64,000 nucleotides of DNA from Candidatus Mycobacterium wuenschmannii (GTDB lineage: Bacteria > Actinomycetota > Actinomycetes > Mycobacteriales > Mycobacteriaceae), in NCBI RefSeq assembly GCF_030252325.1, contig NZ_CP126981.1, positions 4,836,001 through 4,900,000 of the forward strand, in the 5' to 3' direction. The position numbers were made by a program, and so were the translations under genes. The notes under the pieces were generated by a model. That model was not told the DNA's origin, searched no databases, and worked only from the letters and a program-made list of their open reading frames with translations. Of the stretch, positions 1 through 10,698 are shown in pieces; positions within the stretch are counted from its first letter, which is position 1; every line of letters begins with the position of its first letter.

Positions 1-379
1 GTCGTAGCGGAGCGCCGGCGCGGGCGATCGGCATCGATGTGGTCTGGGGCGGCCGGCCGGCAACGCCGTCGTGGCGGCCGATCTCGAAGCTGAGCGCCGG
101 GCCGTCGGGGTTGCCGATGTTGACCGTTTGCCCGTCGTGCAGGTCGATCGTCGGGGCGCGCCGGCCGTTGACGTAGGTCCCGTTGAGCGAGCCGTTGTCG
201 ATCGCCCGCCAGCGGCCCTGCTCGAAGCGCAGTAATAGGTGCGCCCGCGAGATCAGCGGATGGGTGATGCGCATGTCGGCGCGCAGATCGCGGCCGACCA
301 CGATGTCGTGTCCTGCGGCGAACGTGCGTTGGGATCCGTCGTAGCGGACTGTCAGCGCGGGCGGGGCTGCAGAATTCAT
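1..379 (-). CDS. FHA-domain protein, N-terminal part (runs off the left edge)
   Basis: The reading frame starts at ATG 379 and is open for 126 codons to the window edge, so the protein is incomplete. The visible part is a forkhead-associated phosphothreonine-binding domain: VVGRD around residues 27-31, SRAH at about 44-47 and NGTYVNG at about 65-71, the usual FHA contact residues. It starts 10 bp after the upstream oxidoreductase gene on the same strand, so the two are probably co-transcribed. From memory, the tail after the domain (GRPPQTTS) resembles the first FHA domain of the Rv1747 ABC exporter, a substrate of Ser/Thr kinase PknF. The position next to an Rv3359-like gene instead suggests the short FHA protein Rv3360. 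The missing C-terminus would decide between them. Confidence 0.85.
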   Translation of the reverse strand, partial: MNSAAPPALTVRYDGSQRTFAAGHDIVVGRDLRADMRITHPLISRAHLLLRFEQGRWRAIDNGSLNGTYVNGRRAPTIDLHDGQTVNIGNPDGPALSFEIGRHDGVAGRPPQTTSMPIARAGAPLR

Positions 380-389
380 CGCCCCAACA

Positions 390-1586
390 TTAGCTGCTCG
401 GCACGCTGTCCGGGGCTCCGGTGACCACGCAGCGGGTGCGTGTGTAGATCGTCGGCATGCAGCGGTTGCAGTGCGTGCACGCCGAGTGGACGGCGGCGCC
501 GTCGCGGGCGATCCGGTTGATCAGATCGGGCTCGGCCAACAGCGCGCGGCCCATCGCGACGAATTGGAAGCCTTCGGCCATCGCCAGGTCCATCGTCTCG
601 CGATTGGTGATGCCGCCCAACAGGATCAGCGGGATGGTCAGCTCGGCGCGGAACTGCCTGGCCTCGCGCAGCAAGTACGCCTCGCGGTAGGGGTATTCGC
701 GCAGGAACTTGTTGCCGGTCATCCGCATGCCCCAGCGCAGCGGTGGCTTGAAGGCACCGGCAAATTCCTTGAGCGGCGCGTCGCCGCGGAACAGATACAT
801 CGGGTTGACCAGCGAGCTGCCCGCGGTGAGCTCGATGGCGTCCAGGGCGCCGTCGCCCTCCAACCACTTTGCGGTGGTGATCGCCTCCTCGACCGAGATG
901 CCGCCGCGCACGCCGTCGGACATGTTGAGCTTCGCGGTCACCGCGATCTGGTCTTTGACCGCTCGTCGGACCGCCATGACCATCCCGCGGGCCACCTTGG
1001 CGCGGTTCTCCAGCGATCCGCCGAACTCGTCGTTGCGGCGGTTGATCAGCGGGCTCAGGAACGAGCTGGCTAGATAGTTGTGGCCCAAATGCACTTCCAC
1101 GGCGTCGAATCCGGCGTCGACAGCCAGCCTGGCCGCGTTGGCGTGGTCGGCGATCACGGTGTCGATGTCGTCGCGGCTGGCTTTCTTGGCGAACCGCATG
1201 CCGATCGGGTTGAAGAAGCGGACCGGTGCCAGCGCTGTGGCCTTGTTGGATTTCGCGTTGGCGACCGGTCCGGCATGGCCGATCTGCGCGCTGACCGCCG
1301 CGCCCTCGGCGTGGATTGCGTCGGTCAGCTTGCGGAAACCGGGCACGGCCTCCGGACGCATCCAGATGCCGTTGCCTTCGGTGCGGCCGCCCTGCGAGAC
1401 CGCGCAGTAGGCGACGGTGGTCATGCCGACGCCGCCGGCGGCCGGCAATCGGTGGTACTCGATGAGGTCGTCGCTGACCAGCGCGCCGGGCGTGCGGGCT
1501 TCGAAGGTCGCGGATTTGATCGTGCGATTGCGCAGCGTGATGGGCCCGAGCTTCGCCGGTGCCAGCACGTCCGGGGCTTCGGACAT
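390..1586 (-). CDS. NADH:flavin oxidoreductase, old yellow enzyme family
   Basis: A 398-residue FMN-binding TIM-barrel reductase of the OYE/2,4-dienoyl-CoA-reductase class. The N-terminus ([18 protein letters not shown]) is the typical first barrel strand. IGHAG, the [14 protein letters not shown] stretch and the C-terminal GGITNRE and [13 protein letters not shown] segments are family landmarks for FMN and substrate binding. The C-terminal cysteines (CTHCNRC) recall the iron-sulfur cluster of larger relatives, but the extra flavodoxin domains are absent. A longer frame reaches back to 1745 but would run into folD. ATG 1586 is preferred because the family alignment begins there. It is divergent from folD with a 49 bp gap. 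It appears to be the counterpart of Rv3359. The substrate is unknown. Confidence 0.9.
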   Translation of the reverse strand: MSEAPDVLAPAKLGPITLRNRTIKSATFEARTPGALVSDDLIEYHRLPAAGGVGMTTVAYCAVSQGGRTEGNGIWMRPEAVPGFRKLTDAIHAEGAAVSAQIGHAGPVANAKSNKATALAPVRFFNPIGMRFAKKASRDDIDTVIADHANAARLAVDAGFDAVEVHLGHNYLASSFLSPLINRRNDEFGGSLENRAKVARGMVMAVRRAVKDQIAVTAKLNMSDGVRGGISVEEAITTAKWLEGDGALDAIELTAGSSLVNPMYLFRGDAPLKEFAGAFKPPLRWGMRMTGNKFLREYPYREAYLLREARQFRAELTIPLILLGGITNRETMDLAMAEGFQFVAMGRALLAEPDLINRIARDGAAVHSACTHCNRCMPTIYTRTRCVVTGAPDSVPSS

Positions 1587-1635
1587 GGTCAGGAGCGTAC
1601 TAGCCGGTGTCGGCTGGCATGCCAGACTGGACGGC

Positions 1636-2481
1636 GTGGCTGCAATCACGTTGGACGGCAAACTCACCCGCGATGAAATCTTCGTCGACCTCAAGGAGCG
1701 GGTCGAGGCGCTGACCGCGGCGGGCAAGACGCCCGGCTTGGGCACCGTGCTGGTGGGCGACGATCCGGGGTCGCAGGCCTACGTCCGCGGCAAGCACGCC
1801 GACTGCGCCAAGGTCGGTATCACCTCGCTGCGCCGCGACCTGCCCGCCGACATCACCCAGGCCAAGCTGAACGAGACCATCGACGAACTGAACGCCAACC
1901 CCGAGTGCACCGGCTACATCGTCCAGTTGCCGCTGCCCAAGCACCTCGACGAGAACGCGGCGCTGGAGCGAATCGACCCGGCGAAGGACGCCGACGGATT
2001 GCACCCGACGAACCTCGGGCGCCTGGTGCTGATGGACCCGGCGCCGCTACCCTGCACGCCGCGCGGAATCGTGCACCTGTTGCGGCGCTTCGACGTCGAG
2101 ATCGCCGGCGCGCACGTCGTGGTGATCGGCCGTGGTGTGACGGTAGGACGCCCGCTCGGGCTGTTGCTGACCCGTCGTTCCGAGAACGCGACGGTGACGT
2201 TGTGCCACACCGGAACTCGCGATCTCGCCGAGCTGACGCGGCAGGCCGACATCATCGTCGCCGGTGTCGGGGTGCCGCACATGCTGACCGCCGACATGGT
2301 GCGCCCGGGCGCCGCCGTAATCGACGTCGGCGTGAGCCGGGTCGACGACAAGCTCACCGGCGACGTGCATCCCGATGTGTGGGAGGTGGCCGGGGCGGTG
2401 TCGCCGAACCCGGGTGGCGTCGGGCCGCTGACGCGGGCGTTCTTGTTGAGCAACGTCGTCGAGTTGGCCGAAGGCCGGTAG
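1636..2481 (+). CDS. folD: Bifunctional methylenetetrahydrofolate dehydrogenase / cyclohydrolase
   Basis: A 281-residue FolD, which interconverts 5,10-methylene-THF and 10-formyl-THF with NADP in the cytosol. The catalytic motif has Tyr49 and Lys53 ([16 protein letters not shown]). The cofactor loop [16 protein letters not shown] and the C-terminal [16 protein letters not shown] are both intact. The frame stays open upstream to 1417, inside the divergent gene. GTG 1636 is chosen because it gives the same length as the M. tuberculosis enzyme (281 aa) and a similar N-terminus ([14 protein letters not shown]). A small membrane-protein gene follows after 2 bp, so the two are co-transcribed. Confidence 0.96.
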   Translation: MAAITLDGKLTRDEIFVDLKERVEALTAAGKTPGLGTVLVGDDPGSQAYVRGKHADCAKVGITSLRRDLPADITQAKLNETIDELNANPECTGYIVQLPLPKHLDENAALERIDPAKDADGLHPTNLGRLVLMDPAPLPCTPRGIVHLLRRFDVEIAGAHVVVIGRGVTVGRPLGLLLTRRSENATVTLCHTGTRDLAELTRQADIIVAGVGVPHMLTADMVRPGAAVIDVGVSRVDDKLTGDVHPDVWEVAGAVSPNPGGVGPLTRAFLLSNVVELAEGR

Positions 2482-2483
2482 GC

Positions 2484-2756
2484 ATGCGAAGGCTTCGGCC
2501 GCAATGGCCGATCGTCGGGGTGGTGCTCATCTATGTGGTGGCATTCAGCTTGGTGGCGGCCAACTTCTGGCGCCGTGGCGCGCTGCTGATCGGCATTGGC
2601 GTCGGCGTGGCGGCGGTGCTGCGGCTGGCTCTGAACGACCAACGCGCCGGGCTGCTGGTGGTGCGCAGCAAGGGAATTGACTTCGCCATGCTGGCGACGG
2701 TCGCGACGGCGATGGTCTACATCGCGTGGACGATCGACCCGCTGGGGACGCGCTAG
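2484..2756 (+). CDS. DUF3017 small membrane protein
   Basis: A 90-residue protein with three predicted membrane helices: roughly residues 10-27 (IVGVVLIYVVAFSLVAA), 31-48 (GALLIGIGVGVAAVLRL) and 67-84 (FAMLATVATAMVYIAW). A basic RSKG patch separates the second and third. This matches the actinobacterial DUF3017 family (Rv3355c position). No function is established. It begins 2 bp after folD, so translation is probably coupled. Its stop overlaps by 4 bp the stop of the convergent DUF732 gene. Confidence 0.88.
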   Translation: MRRLRPQWPIVGVVLIYVVAFSLVAANFWRRGALLIGIGVGVAAVLRLALNDQRAGLLVVRSKGIDFAMLATVATAMVYIAWTIDPLGTR

Positions 2757-3112
2757 ACGCCCGGTACCCCGGTTACGCCGTTGCCGCCCAGTCTTTCTGG
2801 GCAGTATGTCTGAATTGCGATGGTGGTAAACGCACGCGCCACCTGAGGCGACACGCCGCGCCGCGCGACACCCGACGCGGCCACGGCGAAGCTGCCGCCG
2901 GGCTGCTCCAGCATCGGGCAGATCGACTGGCCCACCGCCATCGCATTGCCCGGTTCGCCGTACTCGATGCCGGCGTGGCTGAGTGCGTCGATGAAGTTGT
3001 CGTCGCTGGGGTCTGCGCCGCCCGGTATCGAGAGTGCGGTGGCGACGGTGATCAGGCATGCGACGCCCAGCAGTGCCCGGACGGCCAAGGGTTGATTGCT
3101 GAGCATCGGCAT
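2753..3112 (-). CDS. Secreted DUF732 protein
   Basis: A 119-residue exported protein. Residues about 11-33 form a Sec signal peptide (VRALLGVACLITVATALSIP, then GGA before DPSDDNF), with cleavage expected near residue 33. The mature part is a compact DUF732 domain: a D-x-x-F-I-D-A-L start, GQSIC with the first cysteine and TYCPE with the second. The two cysteines are conserved in the family and probably form a disulfide. ATG 3112 gives the canonical signal peptide. A longer frame extends to 3340 but adds low-quality sequence overlapping the 13E12 promoter. It appears to be the Rv3354 counterpart. The function is unknown. Confidence 0.85.
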   Translation of the reverse strand: MPMLSNQPLAVRALLGVACLITVATALSIPGGADPSDDNFIDALSHAGIEYGEPGNAMAVGQSICPMLEQPGGSFAVAASGVARRGVSPQVARAFTTIAIQTYCPERLGGNGVTGVPGV

Positions 3113-3228
3113 AGTCACGAACTGTGCTCTACCGCAGTCACATTCAGAGCGCGACGCGGTCAAGGTTCGCGCACATTTGGTTATCCACAGGGTGGCTGCG
3201 GTGGGGTGCGGTTGTCGGTGGGCGTCGT

Positions 3229-3250
3229 TATAATTCGAACATGCGTTCGA
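3229..3250 (+). promoter_or_regulatory. Promoter -10 plus perfect LexA (SOS) box over the start of the 13E12 gene
   Basis: A consensus -10 hexamer TATAAT lies at 3229-3234. It is followed directly by TCGAAC (3235-3240), four bases, and GTTCGA (3245-3250), an exact match to the mycobacterial SOS box TCGAAC-N4-GTTCGA. The ATG at 3241 forms the first three of the four central bases. The expected transcription start, about 7 nt after the -10, coincides with the ATG, so the message should be leaderless and bound LexA would cover the start point. No convincing -35 is visible. Confidence 0.85.
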
Positions 3251-4602
3251 GTAGTCAGATTGAGGTGGTCGAGCGTCTCGACGCGCTGCGGGCTGCTTGG
3301 AAGAGCGTCGTGGACCTGACCTTCGATGCGCTGACCACACCCGAGCGGCTCAACGTCCTGGAGACCTTCGAGGTGTTCCGCCGCCAGATTCCGGCCGTCG
3401 AGCACGCACTCGTCAACGAACTGGCCCGGGTGGAGCCTGAAGTGTTGGGCGGCAAACTGCCCGCCGTGTTGGCCGACCGATTGCGGATCACCCGGGCTGA
3501 GGCGTCGCGGCGGATGCACGAGGCCGCCGAACTCGGCGAGCGGACCGCGTTGACTGGGGAGGCGATGGCCCCGGTGCTGGCCGCGACCGCTCAGGCCCAG
3601 CGCGACGGGAAGATCGGCGCCGGGCACGTCGCGGTGATCCGGTCGTTCTGGCACCGCATCCCCGACTTCGTCGACGTCGACACCCGGGCCCGCGCTGAAG
3701 CCGACCTGGCCCGGCGTGCCGGGGAGCACCGCCCCGACGAACTGTCGCGGTTGGCGCAGAAGTTGATGGACTGCATCAATCCCGACGGCGACTTCACCGA
3801 CATCGACCGCGCCAAACGGCGCGGGGTGGTGGTCGGCAAGCAGGACATCGACGGGATGTCACCGATCACCGGCTACCTGACGCCGGAGGCGCGGGCGACG
3901 TGGGATGCGATGTTCGCGAAATTGGCTGCCCCCGGCATGTGCAACCCCGACGACCTCGAGCCCTGCGTGAGCGGAACGCCCTCGGAGGCGCAGATACAGG
4001 GCGACACCCGCAGCCTGGCGCAGCGCACCCACGACGCGCTCGTCGCCGCCGGCCGCGCGCTGCTGGCCTCCGGCGATCTCGGTCAGCACAACGGCCTGCC
4101 CACCTCGATCATCGTCACCACGACGTTGCAAGACCTGGAAGCCGGCGCCGGCCGCGGATTGACCGCCGGCGGCACCCTGCTTCCCATGTCGGATGTGATC
4201 CGGCTGGCCTCCCACGCGCATCACTACCTGGCGATCTTCCACAACGGCAAAGCGTTGGCGCTGTATCACACGAAGCGCCTGGCCACCCCGGCACAACGCC
4301 TCGTCCTCCACGCCAGGGATCGCGGCTGCACCTTCCCCGGCTGCCCTACGCCCGCCGACCGGTGCGAGGTCCACCACGACGACCCCTACCGAAACAACCC
4401 CGTCACCGACGTCAACCACCTCACCCTGACCTGCCACCCCAACCACGACATGACCGAAAAAGGCTGGACCACCCGCAAAAACCACCGGTATGAAACCGAA
4501 TGGATCCCACCAGCCCACCTCGACCACGGCCAACCCCGCACCAACACCTACCACCACCCCGAAAAACTCCTCCGAGACAGCGACGACGACGAGGGGCCTT
4601 AG
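3241..4602 (+). CDS. REP13E12-family HNH endonuclease protein (DUF222)
   Basis: A 453-residue protein of the mycobacterial 13E12 repeat family. The N-terminal three quarters is the DUF222 domain (LTFDALTTPERLNVLETFE, then PAVEHALVNELA and RITRAEASRRMHEAAELG). The C-terminus holds a complete HNH nuclease module: CTFPGC, CEVHHDDPY, VNHLTLTCHPNHDMTEKGW, which supplies two zinc Cys pairs and the catalytic His. ATG 3241 is chosen over an upstream extension because it matches the usual family N-terminus and sits exactly where a leaderless transcript from the TATAAT/LexA promoter would begin. Family members in M. tuberculosis are often DNA-damage inducible. The cellular role is unproven, and some copies act as integration targets or remnants. 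This copy looks intact. Confidence 0.9.
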   Translation: MRSSSQIEVVERLDALRAAWKSVVDLTFDALTTPERLNVLETFEVFRRQIPAVEHALVNELARVEPEVLGGKLPAVLADRLRITRAEASRRMHEAAELGERTALTGEAMAPVLAATAQAQRDGKIGAGHVAVIRSFWHRIPDFVDVDTRARAEADLARRAGEHRPDELSRLAQKLMDCINPDGDFTDIDRAKRRGVVVGKQDIDGMSPITGYLTPEARATWDAMFAKLAAPGMCNPDDLEPCVSGTPSEAQIQGDTRSLAQRTHDALVAAGRALLASGDLGQHNGLPTSIIVTTTLQDLEAGAGRGLTAGGTLLPMSDVIRLASHAHHYLAIFHNGKALALYHTKRLATPAQRLVLHARDRGCTFPGCPTPADRCEVHHDDPYRNNPVTDVNHLTLTCHPNHDMTEKGWTTRKNHRYETEWIPPAHLDHGQPRTNTYHHPEKLLRDSDDDEGP

Positions 4603-4913
4603 TACGGCAGCGTCTGGGGAAGCAGGTTTGATCTCTCGAGGCAGAAGTTCGCGACTGCCGCGCCAATGACCAGAGCGGACTGATGCATGTTCAGTCCCGC
4701 GTTCTCCTGGTTCACCGCGGCGACCAGTGGATCAAAAGCGACCGCAGGCAGTCGATCGCACAACTGCCGGCCGTACGCGGCGTTCGTCGCGGGAAGGCCG
4801 GCTGGCACGCCGACCGATTGAACCCCCGAGAGGTAGGCGGCGTCACCGTCGTCGGCATGGGCGAGCGGTGCGGCGCCCACCGCGAGGGCACACAAGAACG
4901 CAACGAGTTTCAC
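4599..4913 (-). CDS. Secreted DUF732 protein
   Basis: A 104-residue exported protein with a short signal peptide (KLVAFLCALAVGAAPLAHA) cut before DDGDAAYL. The DUF732 core follows, with its two cysteines in RQLCDRL and ANFCLER. GTG 4913 is preferred because it puts a lysine directly after the start and begins 14 bp after the upstream methyltransferase stop. GTG 4952 is possible but overlaps the methyltransferase by 25 bp. The gene is the last in the metY-metX-methyltransferase run. Its 3' end overlaps the convergent 13E12 stop by 4 bp. The function is unknown. Confidence 0.82.
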   Translation of the reverse strand: MKLVAFLCALAVGAAPLAHADDGDAAYLSGVQSVGVPAGLPATNAAYGRQLCDRLPAVAFDPLVAAVNQENAGLNMHQSALVIGAAVANFCLERSNLLPQTLPY

Positions 4914-4927
4914 GCCTCGAAGAATAG

Positions 4928-5659
4928 CTACGACAGCGTCGCGCGTACGCACACCGTCACATACGGCAACGCAAGCCCGCCCGCGTTGGCCAGGGCCGGA
5001 TGCGTCGCGAGCAGTTCACGCACCTCACCCAGCACCTTGGTCCGCACCTGGGTCGGTGAGGTGATGCAGTAGCTGCGCGAGGCGACCAAATCGATCAACG
5101 CCTGCGGCGTCAGGTAATTCGTCCACTCGACCTGATGGCGCTGCACATCGGTGAACGGCTCCGGCAGCGTCACGTGATCGCGCATCGGATCGCCGTCGCG
5201 GCCGATGATGCGGCCGAGTTCGCGCACCCAGCCGGACCGCTCGTCGCGCGTGTTCCACACCAGGCCCAGCCGCCCGCCGGGCCGCAGCACCCGCGCCAGC
5301 TCGGGAATCGCGCGGGCCGGGTTGAACCAGTGCCAGGCCTGCGCCACCAGCACCGCGTCAACACTGTTGTCCGCCAACGGAATATCTTCGGCGGTACCCA
5401 ACAGCGCCGGCGTGCCGGGCAGCGATACGCGCAGCGTCTCCAGCATCTCGGCGATCGGATCGACGGCCACCACGTCCAGCCCCCGCTCGACGAGCCGGCT
5501 GGTCAGCTTTCCGGTCCCGGCGCCGAGGTCCAGCACGTCGCGCGCGCCCGACGGCAGCAACCAGTCGATCGCGTCCGGCGGATACGACGGGCGCCCACGC
5601 TCGTACGCGGCCGCTTCAGAGCCGAACGACAATGAGCGGGCCTGTGAAGACTGAGTCAC
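4928..5659 (-). CDS. SAM-dependent class I methyltransferase
   Basis: A 243-residue Rossmann-fold methyltransferase. Motif I DLGAGTG is at about residues 44-50, the acidic VVAVDP loop ends strand 2, and [22 protein letters not shown] is the motif II region typical of UbiE/BioC-like enzymes. [13 protein letters not shown] is motif III. The start is taken as GTG 5659, which overlaps the metX stop in a GTGA arrangement and suggests translational coupling. GTG 5668 adds three residues. It corresponds to Rv3342, which likewise follows metA in M. tuberculosis. The substrate is unknown. As third gene of a SAM-IV-controlled operon it is probably repressed when SAM is plentiful. Confidence 0.88.
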   Translation of the reverse strand: MTQSSQARSLSFGSEAAAYERGRPSYPPDAIDWLLPSGARDVLDLGAGTGKLTSRLVERGLDVVAVDPIAEMLETLRVSLPGTPALLGTAEDIPLADNSVDAVLVAQAWHWFNPARAIPELARVLRPGGRLGLVWNTRDERSGWVRELGRIIGRDGDPMRDHVTLPEPFTDVQRHQVEWTNYLTPQALIDLVASRSYCITSPTQVRTKVLGEVRELLATHPALANAGGLALPYVTVCVRATLS

Positions 5660-6795
5660 CGCGAACACGCACCCTTCGCCGCGGCCAGATCAAGGGTCTC
5701 TTGCACCAGCGCCCCAACCGAATCCGTCTCGACCAGGAACCCGTCGTGCCCGTAGATCGAGTCGACCACCCGTAGCCCGTCGCAGCCGGGCAGCAGCGAG
5801 GCGAGCTTTTCCTGTAGCCGCAGGGGATAGAGCCGGTCGGAGGTAATCCCACCGACGACCGCCGGCACCGGGCAACCACGCAACGCGGCTTCGACGCCGC
5901 CGCGACCCCGACCGACGTCGTGGCTCGACAGCGAATCGGTGAGCACCACGTAGCTGCCGGCGTCGAAGCGCGACACCAGCTTGGCGCCCTGATGCTGCAG
6001 GTAGCTCTGCACGGCGTAGCGCCCTCCGGCCGCCGGGTCCTCGTCAGCCTGTGCCTCGTTCGAGAACCGGGTGTCCAGCTCCTCCTCGCCGCGATAGGTC
6101 AGGTGCGCGAAACGCCTCGCGATTTCCAGGCCGGCGTCCGGCGCACGGCCGGTGCCGTGATAGTCACCGCCCTGCCAGTTCGGGTCGGCCTTGATCGCCG
6201 CGGTCTGGGTGCACTGGGTGCCGATCTGGTCGGCGGTGGCTCGCGCGCCCACCGCCAGCAGCAAACCCGCGCCGACCCGGTCGGGATGGGAGACCATCCA
6301 CTCCAGCGCCCGCGCACCGCCCATCGACCCGCCGAGCACCGCGGCCACCTCGGTGATGCCCAGGGCGGCCAGTGCCGTCACGTCGGCCTCGACCTGGTCG
6401 CGGATCGACACCAGCGGAAACCTTGAGCCCCAGGGTTTTCCGTCGGGTCCGGTCGAGCCCGGCCCGGTTGAGCCGCGGCAGCCGCCCAACACGTTGGTGG
6501 ACACCGCGCACCAGCGGTTGGTGTCGATCGGGGCGCCCGGTCCGGCGATGCCGTCCCACCAGCCCGGCGTGGGGTGCCCGGGCCCGGCGGGGCCGGTGAT
6601 GTGCGAGTCGCCGGTCAGCGCGTGCAGTACGACGACGACGTTGTCGCGGGTCGGCGACAGTTCGCCCCAGCGCTGGACGGCGATGCTGACGTCGTCGAGC
6701 ACCGTGCCGTTCTCCAGCGTCAGCGATCCCACGTCGACGATGCCGACCTCGCCTTCGGCGGGCAGAGTCTGCGTGGGCATGTCAGAGATTGTCAC
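5656..6795 (-). CDS. metX: Homoserine O-acetyltransferase
   Basis: A 379-residue alpha/beta-hydrolase-fold enzyme that acetylates homoserine with acetyl-CoA, the first committed step of methionine synthesis. The nucleophile Ser157 is in GGSMGG, the acid is in [10 protein letters not shown] and the base His350 is in YGHDGFL. The length equals that of M. tuberculosis MetA (379 aa), and much of the sequence is recognisably the same ([20 protein letters not shown]). The start is GTG 6795, 11 bp after the metY stop. It lies in the operon metY-metX-methyltransferase downstream of the SAM-IV riboswitch. It is called metA in some mycobacterial annotations. Confidence 0.97.
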   Translation of the reverse strand: MTISDMPTQTLPAEGEVGIVDVGSLTLENGTVLDDVSIAVQRWGELSPTRDNVVVVLHALTGDSHITGPAGPGHPTPGWWDGIAGPGAPIDTNRWCAVSTNVLGGCRGSTGPGSTGPDGKPWGSRFPLVSIRDQVEADVTALAALGITEVAAVLGGSMGGARALEWMVSHPDRVGAGLLLAVGARATADQIGTQCTQTAAIKADPNWQGGDYHGTGRAPDAGLEIARRFAHLTYRGEEELDTRFSNEAQADEDPAAGGRYAVQSYLQHQGAKLVSRFDAGSYVVLTDSLSSHDVGRGRGGVEAALRGCPVPAVVGGITSDRLYPLRLQEKLASLLPGCDGLRVVDSIYGHDGFLVETDSVGALVQETLDLAAAKGACSR

Positions 6796-6806
6796 CTGCG
6801 GGCCCC

Positions 6807-8147
6807 TCAGAACGCCGCCGCGGCATGCGGATCGCCGGCTCCGAAGTGCTTGCGGGCGGCGGCGAAACCGAGTTCGAGGTCGGCCACGATGTCGTCGATG
6901 CCCTCGATACCGACCGCCAGCCGCACCAACCCGGGGCTGACGCCGGCCGAGAGTTGCTCCGTGGGGCTGAGCTGCGCGTGCGTCGTCGACGCCGGGTGGA
7001 TCACCAGTGACCGTACGTCACCGATGTTGGCGACGTGGCTGTGCAGCTTCAGCGCGTTGACGAACGCCTTGCCCGCCTCGACGCCACCGGCCAGCTCGAA
7101 CGACAGCACGGCCCCGGTTCCCTTGGGCGCCAGCTGCTTTCCACGCGCGAACCACGGCGAACTCACCAACCCGGCGTAATTGACCGACAGCACGCCGTCG
7201 TGGCGGTCCAGGTACTCCGCCACCCGCTGCGCGTTGGCGACGTGCCGCTCGATGCGCAGGCTCAGTGTCTCCAGACCTTGGGCCACCAGGAACGCGTTGA
7301 ACGGCGACGCCGCCGACCCCAGGTCGCGCAGCAGTTGCACCCGCGCCTTGAGCGCGAACGCGGGCGGCCCGAGCTCGGCGTAGACCACCCCGTGGTAGCT
7401 CGGGTCAGGGGTGGTGAAGCCGGGGAAGTGGCCGTTCGTCCAGTCGAAAGTGCCGCCGTCGACCAGCACGCCGGCGATCGCGGAACCGTGCCCACCGAGG
7501 TATTTGGTGGCCGAGTGCACGACGATGTCGGCGCCGTGGCTGATCGGCTGGATCAGGTAAGGGGTGGCGACGGTGTTGTCGACGATCAACGGGACACCGT
7601 TGGCATGGGCCACCGCCGAGACGCCCGGGATGTCCAGGATGTCGATCTTCGGGTTGGAGATCGTCTCGGCGAAGAAGGCCTTGGTGTTGGGTCGGACCGC
7701 GGCCCGCCACGAGTCCAGATCGTCTGGGTCGTCGACGAAGCTGACCTCGATGCCGAGCTTGGCCAACGAGTAGTGGAAGAGGTTGTAAGTGCCGCCGTAG
7801 AGCCGCGGGCTTGACACGATGTGGTCCCCGGCCGCGGCCAGGTTCAGGATTGCGAACGTCTCGGCGGCTTGACCCGAGGACAGGAACAGCGCGGCCACTC
7901 CGCCTTCCAGCGCGGCGATGCGTTGCTCGACGACGTCGGTGGTCGGGTTGCCGATCCGGGTGTAGATGTTGCCGGGCTCCTCGAGGCCGAACAGGGCGGC
8001 GGCGTGCGAAGTGTCGTTGAAGACGTAGGACGTGGTCTGGAAGATCGGCAGGGCGCGGGCGCCGGTCGCGGCGCACGGCTGCTGGCCCACGTGGATCTGT
8101 TTGGTCTCGAACGACCAATTCTCGCTGGAGCTGTCATCGATGCTCAT
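6807..8147 (-). CDS. metY: O-acetylhomoserine sulfhydrylase (PLP enzyme)
   Basis: A 446-residue Cys/Met-metabolism PLP enzyme that makes homocysteine from O-acetylhomoserine and sulfide. The PLP lysine is Lys215 in [13 protein letters not shown]. The substrate-binding [22 protein letters not shown] and the phosphate-binding SSGQAAE segments are intact. The length (about 445) is typical of MetY and not of the shorter MetB/MetC group. It corresponds to Rv3340, annotated metC in M. tuberculosis. The leader of about 160 nt upstream contains the SAM-IV riboswitch, and metX follows after 11 bp. Confidence 0.96.
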   Translation of the reverse strand: MSIDDSSSENWSFETKQIHVGQQPCAATGARALPIFQTTSYVFNDTSHAAALFGLEEPGNIYTRIGNPTTDVVEQRIAALEGGVAALFLSSGQAAETFAILNLAAAGDHIVSSPRLYGGTYNLFHYSLAKLGIEVSFVDDPDDLDSWRAAVRPNTKAFFAETISNPKIDILDIPGVSAVAHANGVPLIVDNTVATPYLIQPISHGADIVVHSATKYLGGHGSAIAGVLVDGGTFDWTNGHFPGFTTPDPSYHGVVYAELGPPAFALKARVQLLRDLGSAASPFNAFLVAQGLETLSLRIERHVANAQRVAEYLDRHDGVLSVNYAGLVSSPWFARGKQLAPKGTGAVLSFELAGGVEAGKAFVNALKLHSHVANIGDVRSLVIHPASTTHAQLSPTEQLSAGVSPGLVRLAVGIEGIDDIVADLELGFAAARKHFGAGDPHAAAAF

Positions 8148-8187
8148 GTGAAGCGTTCCCTGTCTGACTCAGGGGCCCATCACGGCG

Positions 8188-8308
8188 GACCCGCGCTTGC
8201 CGCGTAGCCGCTGCTCGGCTACGAAACCTGGTCCTCACCCGGAGCACCCCACCGCGGTTGGAGGGTTGCCGGCCAGCAAGCCGGGGCTAAACGCTGGCAC
8301 TCATGACC
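8188..8308 (-). ncRNA. SAM-IV riboswitch
   Basis: On the minus strand, about 40 nt upstream of metY, lies an RNA of about 121 nt that matches from memory the mycobacterial SAM-IV aptamer. It opens with GGUCAUGAGUGCCAGCG, continues with the GCUUGCUGGCCGGCAACCC core and the GGUGGGGUGC strand, then a GUAGCCG...CGGCUAC hairpin, and closes with GGCAAGCGCGGGUC. Its 5' end coincides with the expected start site downstream of the TAAGCT -10. SAM-IV senses S-adenosylmethionine and turns off the downstream sulfur-assimilation genes, here metY, metX and the methyltransferase. Confidence 0.93.
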
Positions 8309-8321
8309 GAAAAGAAGCTTA
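8309..8321 (-). promoter_or_regulatory. Candidate -10 and start site of the metY operon
   Basis: On the minus strand TAAGCT (8321 to 8316) fits the mycobacterial TANNNT -10. About 7 nt later (near 8309) the SAM-IV aptamer begins. The same hexamer also occurs one step upstream (8326-8321). No clear -35 is seen. Confidence 0.5.
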
Positions 8322-8351
8322 GCTTATCAAGGCGATCCGGTGCCAGCCGTC

Positions 8352-8400
8352 ACCTCGACCCCCGATCGAGGTCGACAACAGCGGAAACACCCTTGATAAC
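8352..8400 (+). promoter_or_regulatory. Candidate icd2 promoter with a 7-bp inverted repeat
   Basis: ACCTCGA (8352-8358) and TCGAGGT (8366-8372) form a perfect 7-bp inverted repeat with a 7-nt loop. TCGACA (8372-8377) and GATAAC (8395-8400) are spaced 17 bp and could be the -35 and -10 of icd2. The repeat abuts the -35, as an operator would. Together with the riboswitch this accounts for the 312 bp between metY and icd2. Confidence 0.4.
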
Positions 8401-8459
8401 GTGACAGCCAGATTCACCGCGAACCCCGTCAGGATCTGACCGACACCGGGAGAAACACC

Positions 8460-10697
<2,238 letters not shown>

Positions 10698-10698
10698 C

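Noticed and set aside
376-867. 163-codon minus-strand frame overlapping the reductase gene
   Set aside because: Arginine-rich shadow of the OYE-type gene in another frame.
1914-3059. 381-codon minus-strand frame across folD and the DUF3017 gene
   Set aside because: Antisense shadow; the plus strand carries FolD with all catalytic motifs.
3241-4602. 13E12 gene as evidence of a prophage or CRISPR-linked nuclease
   Set aside because: No integrase, att repeats, phage genes or CRISPR repeats lie nearby; the HNH protein belongs to a chromosomal mycobacterial family.
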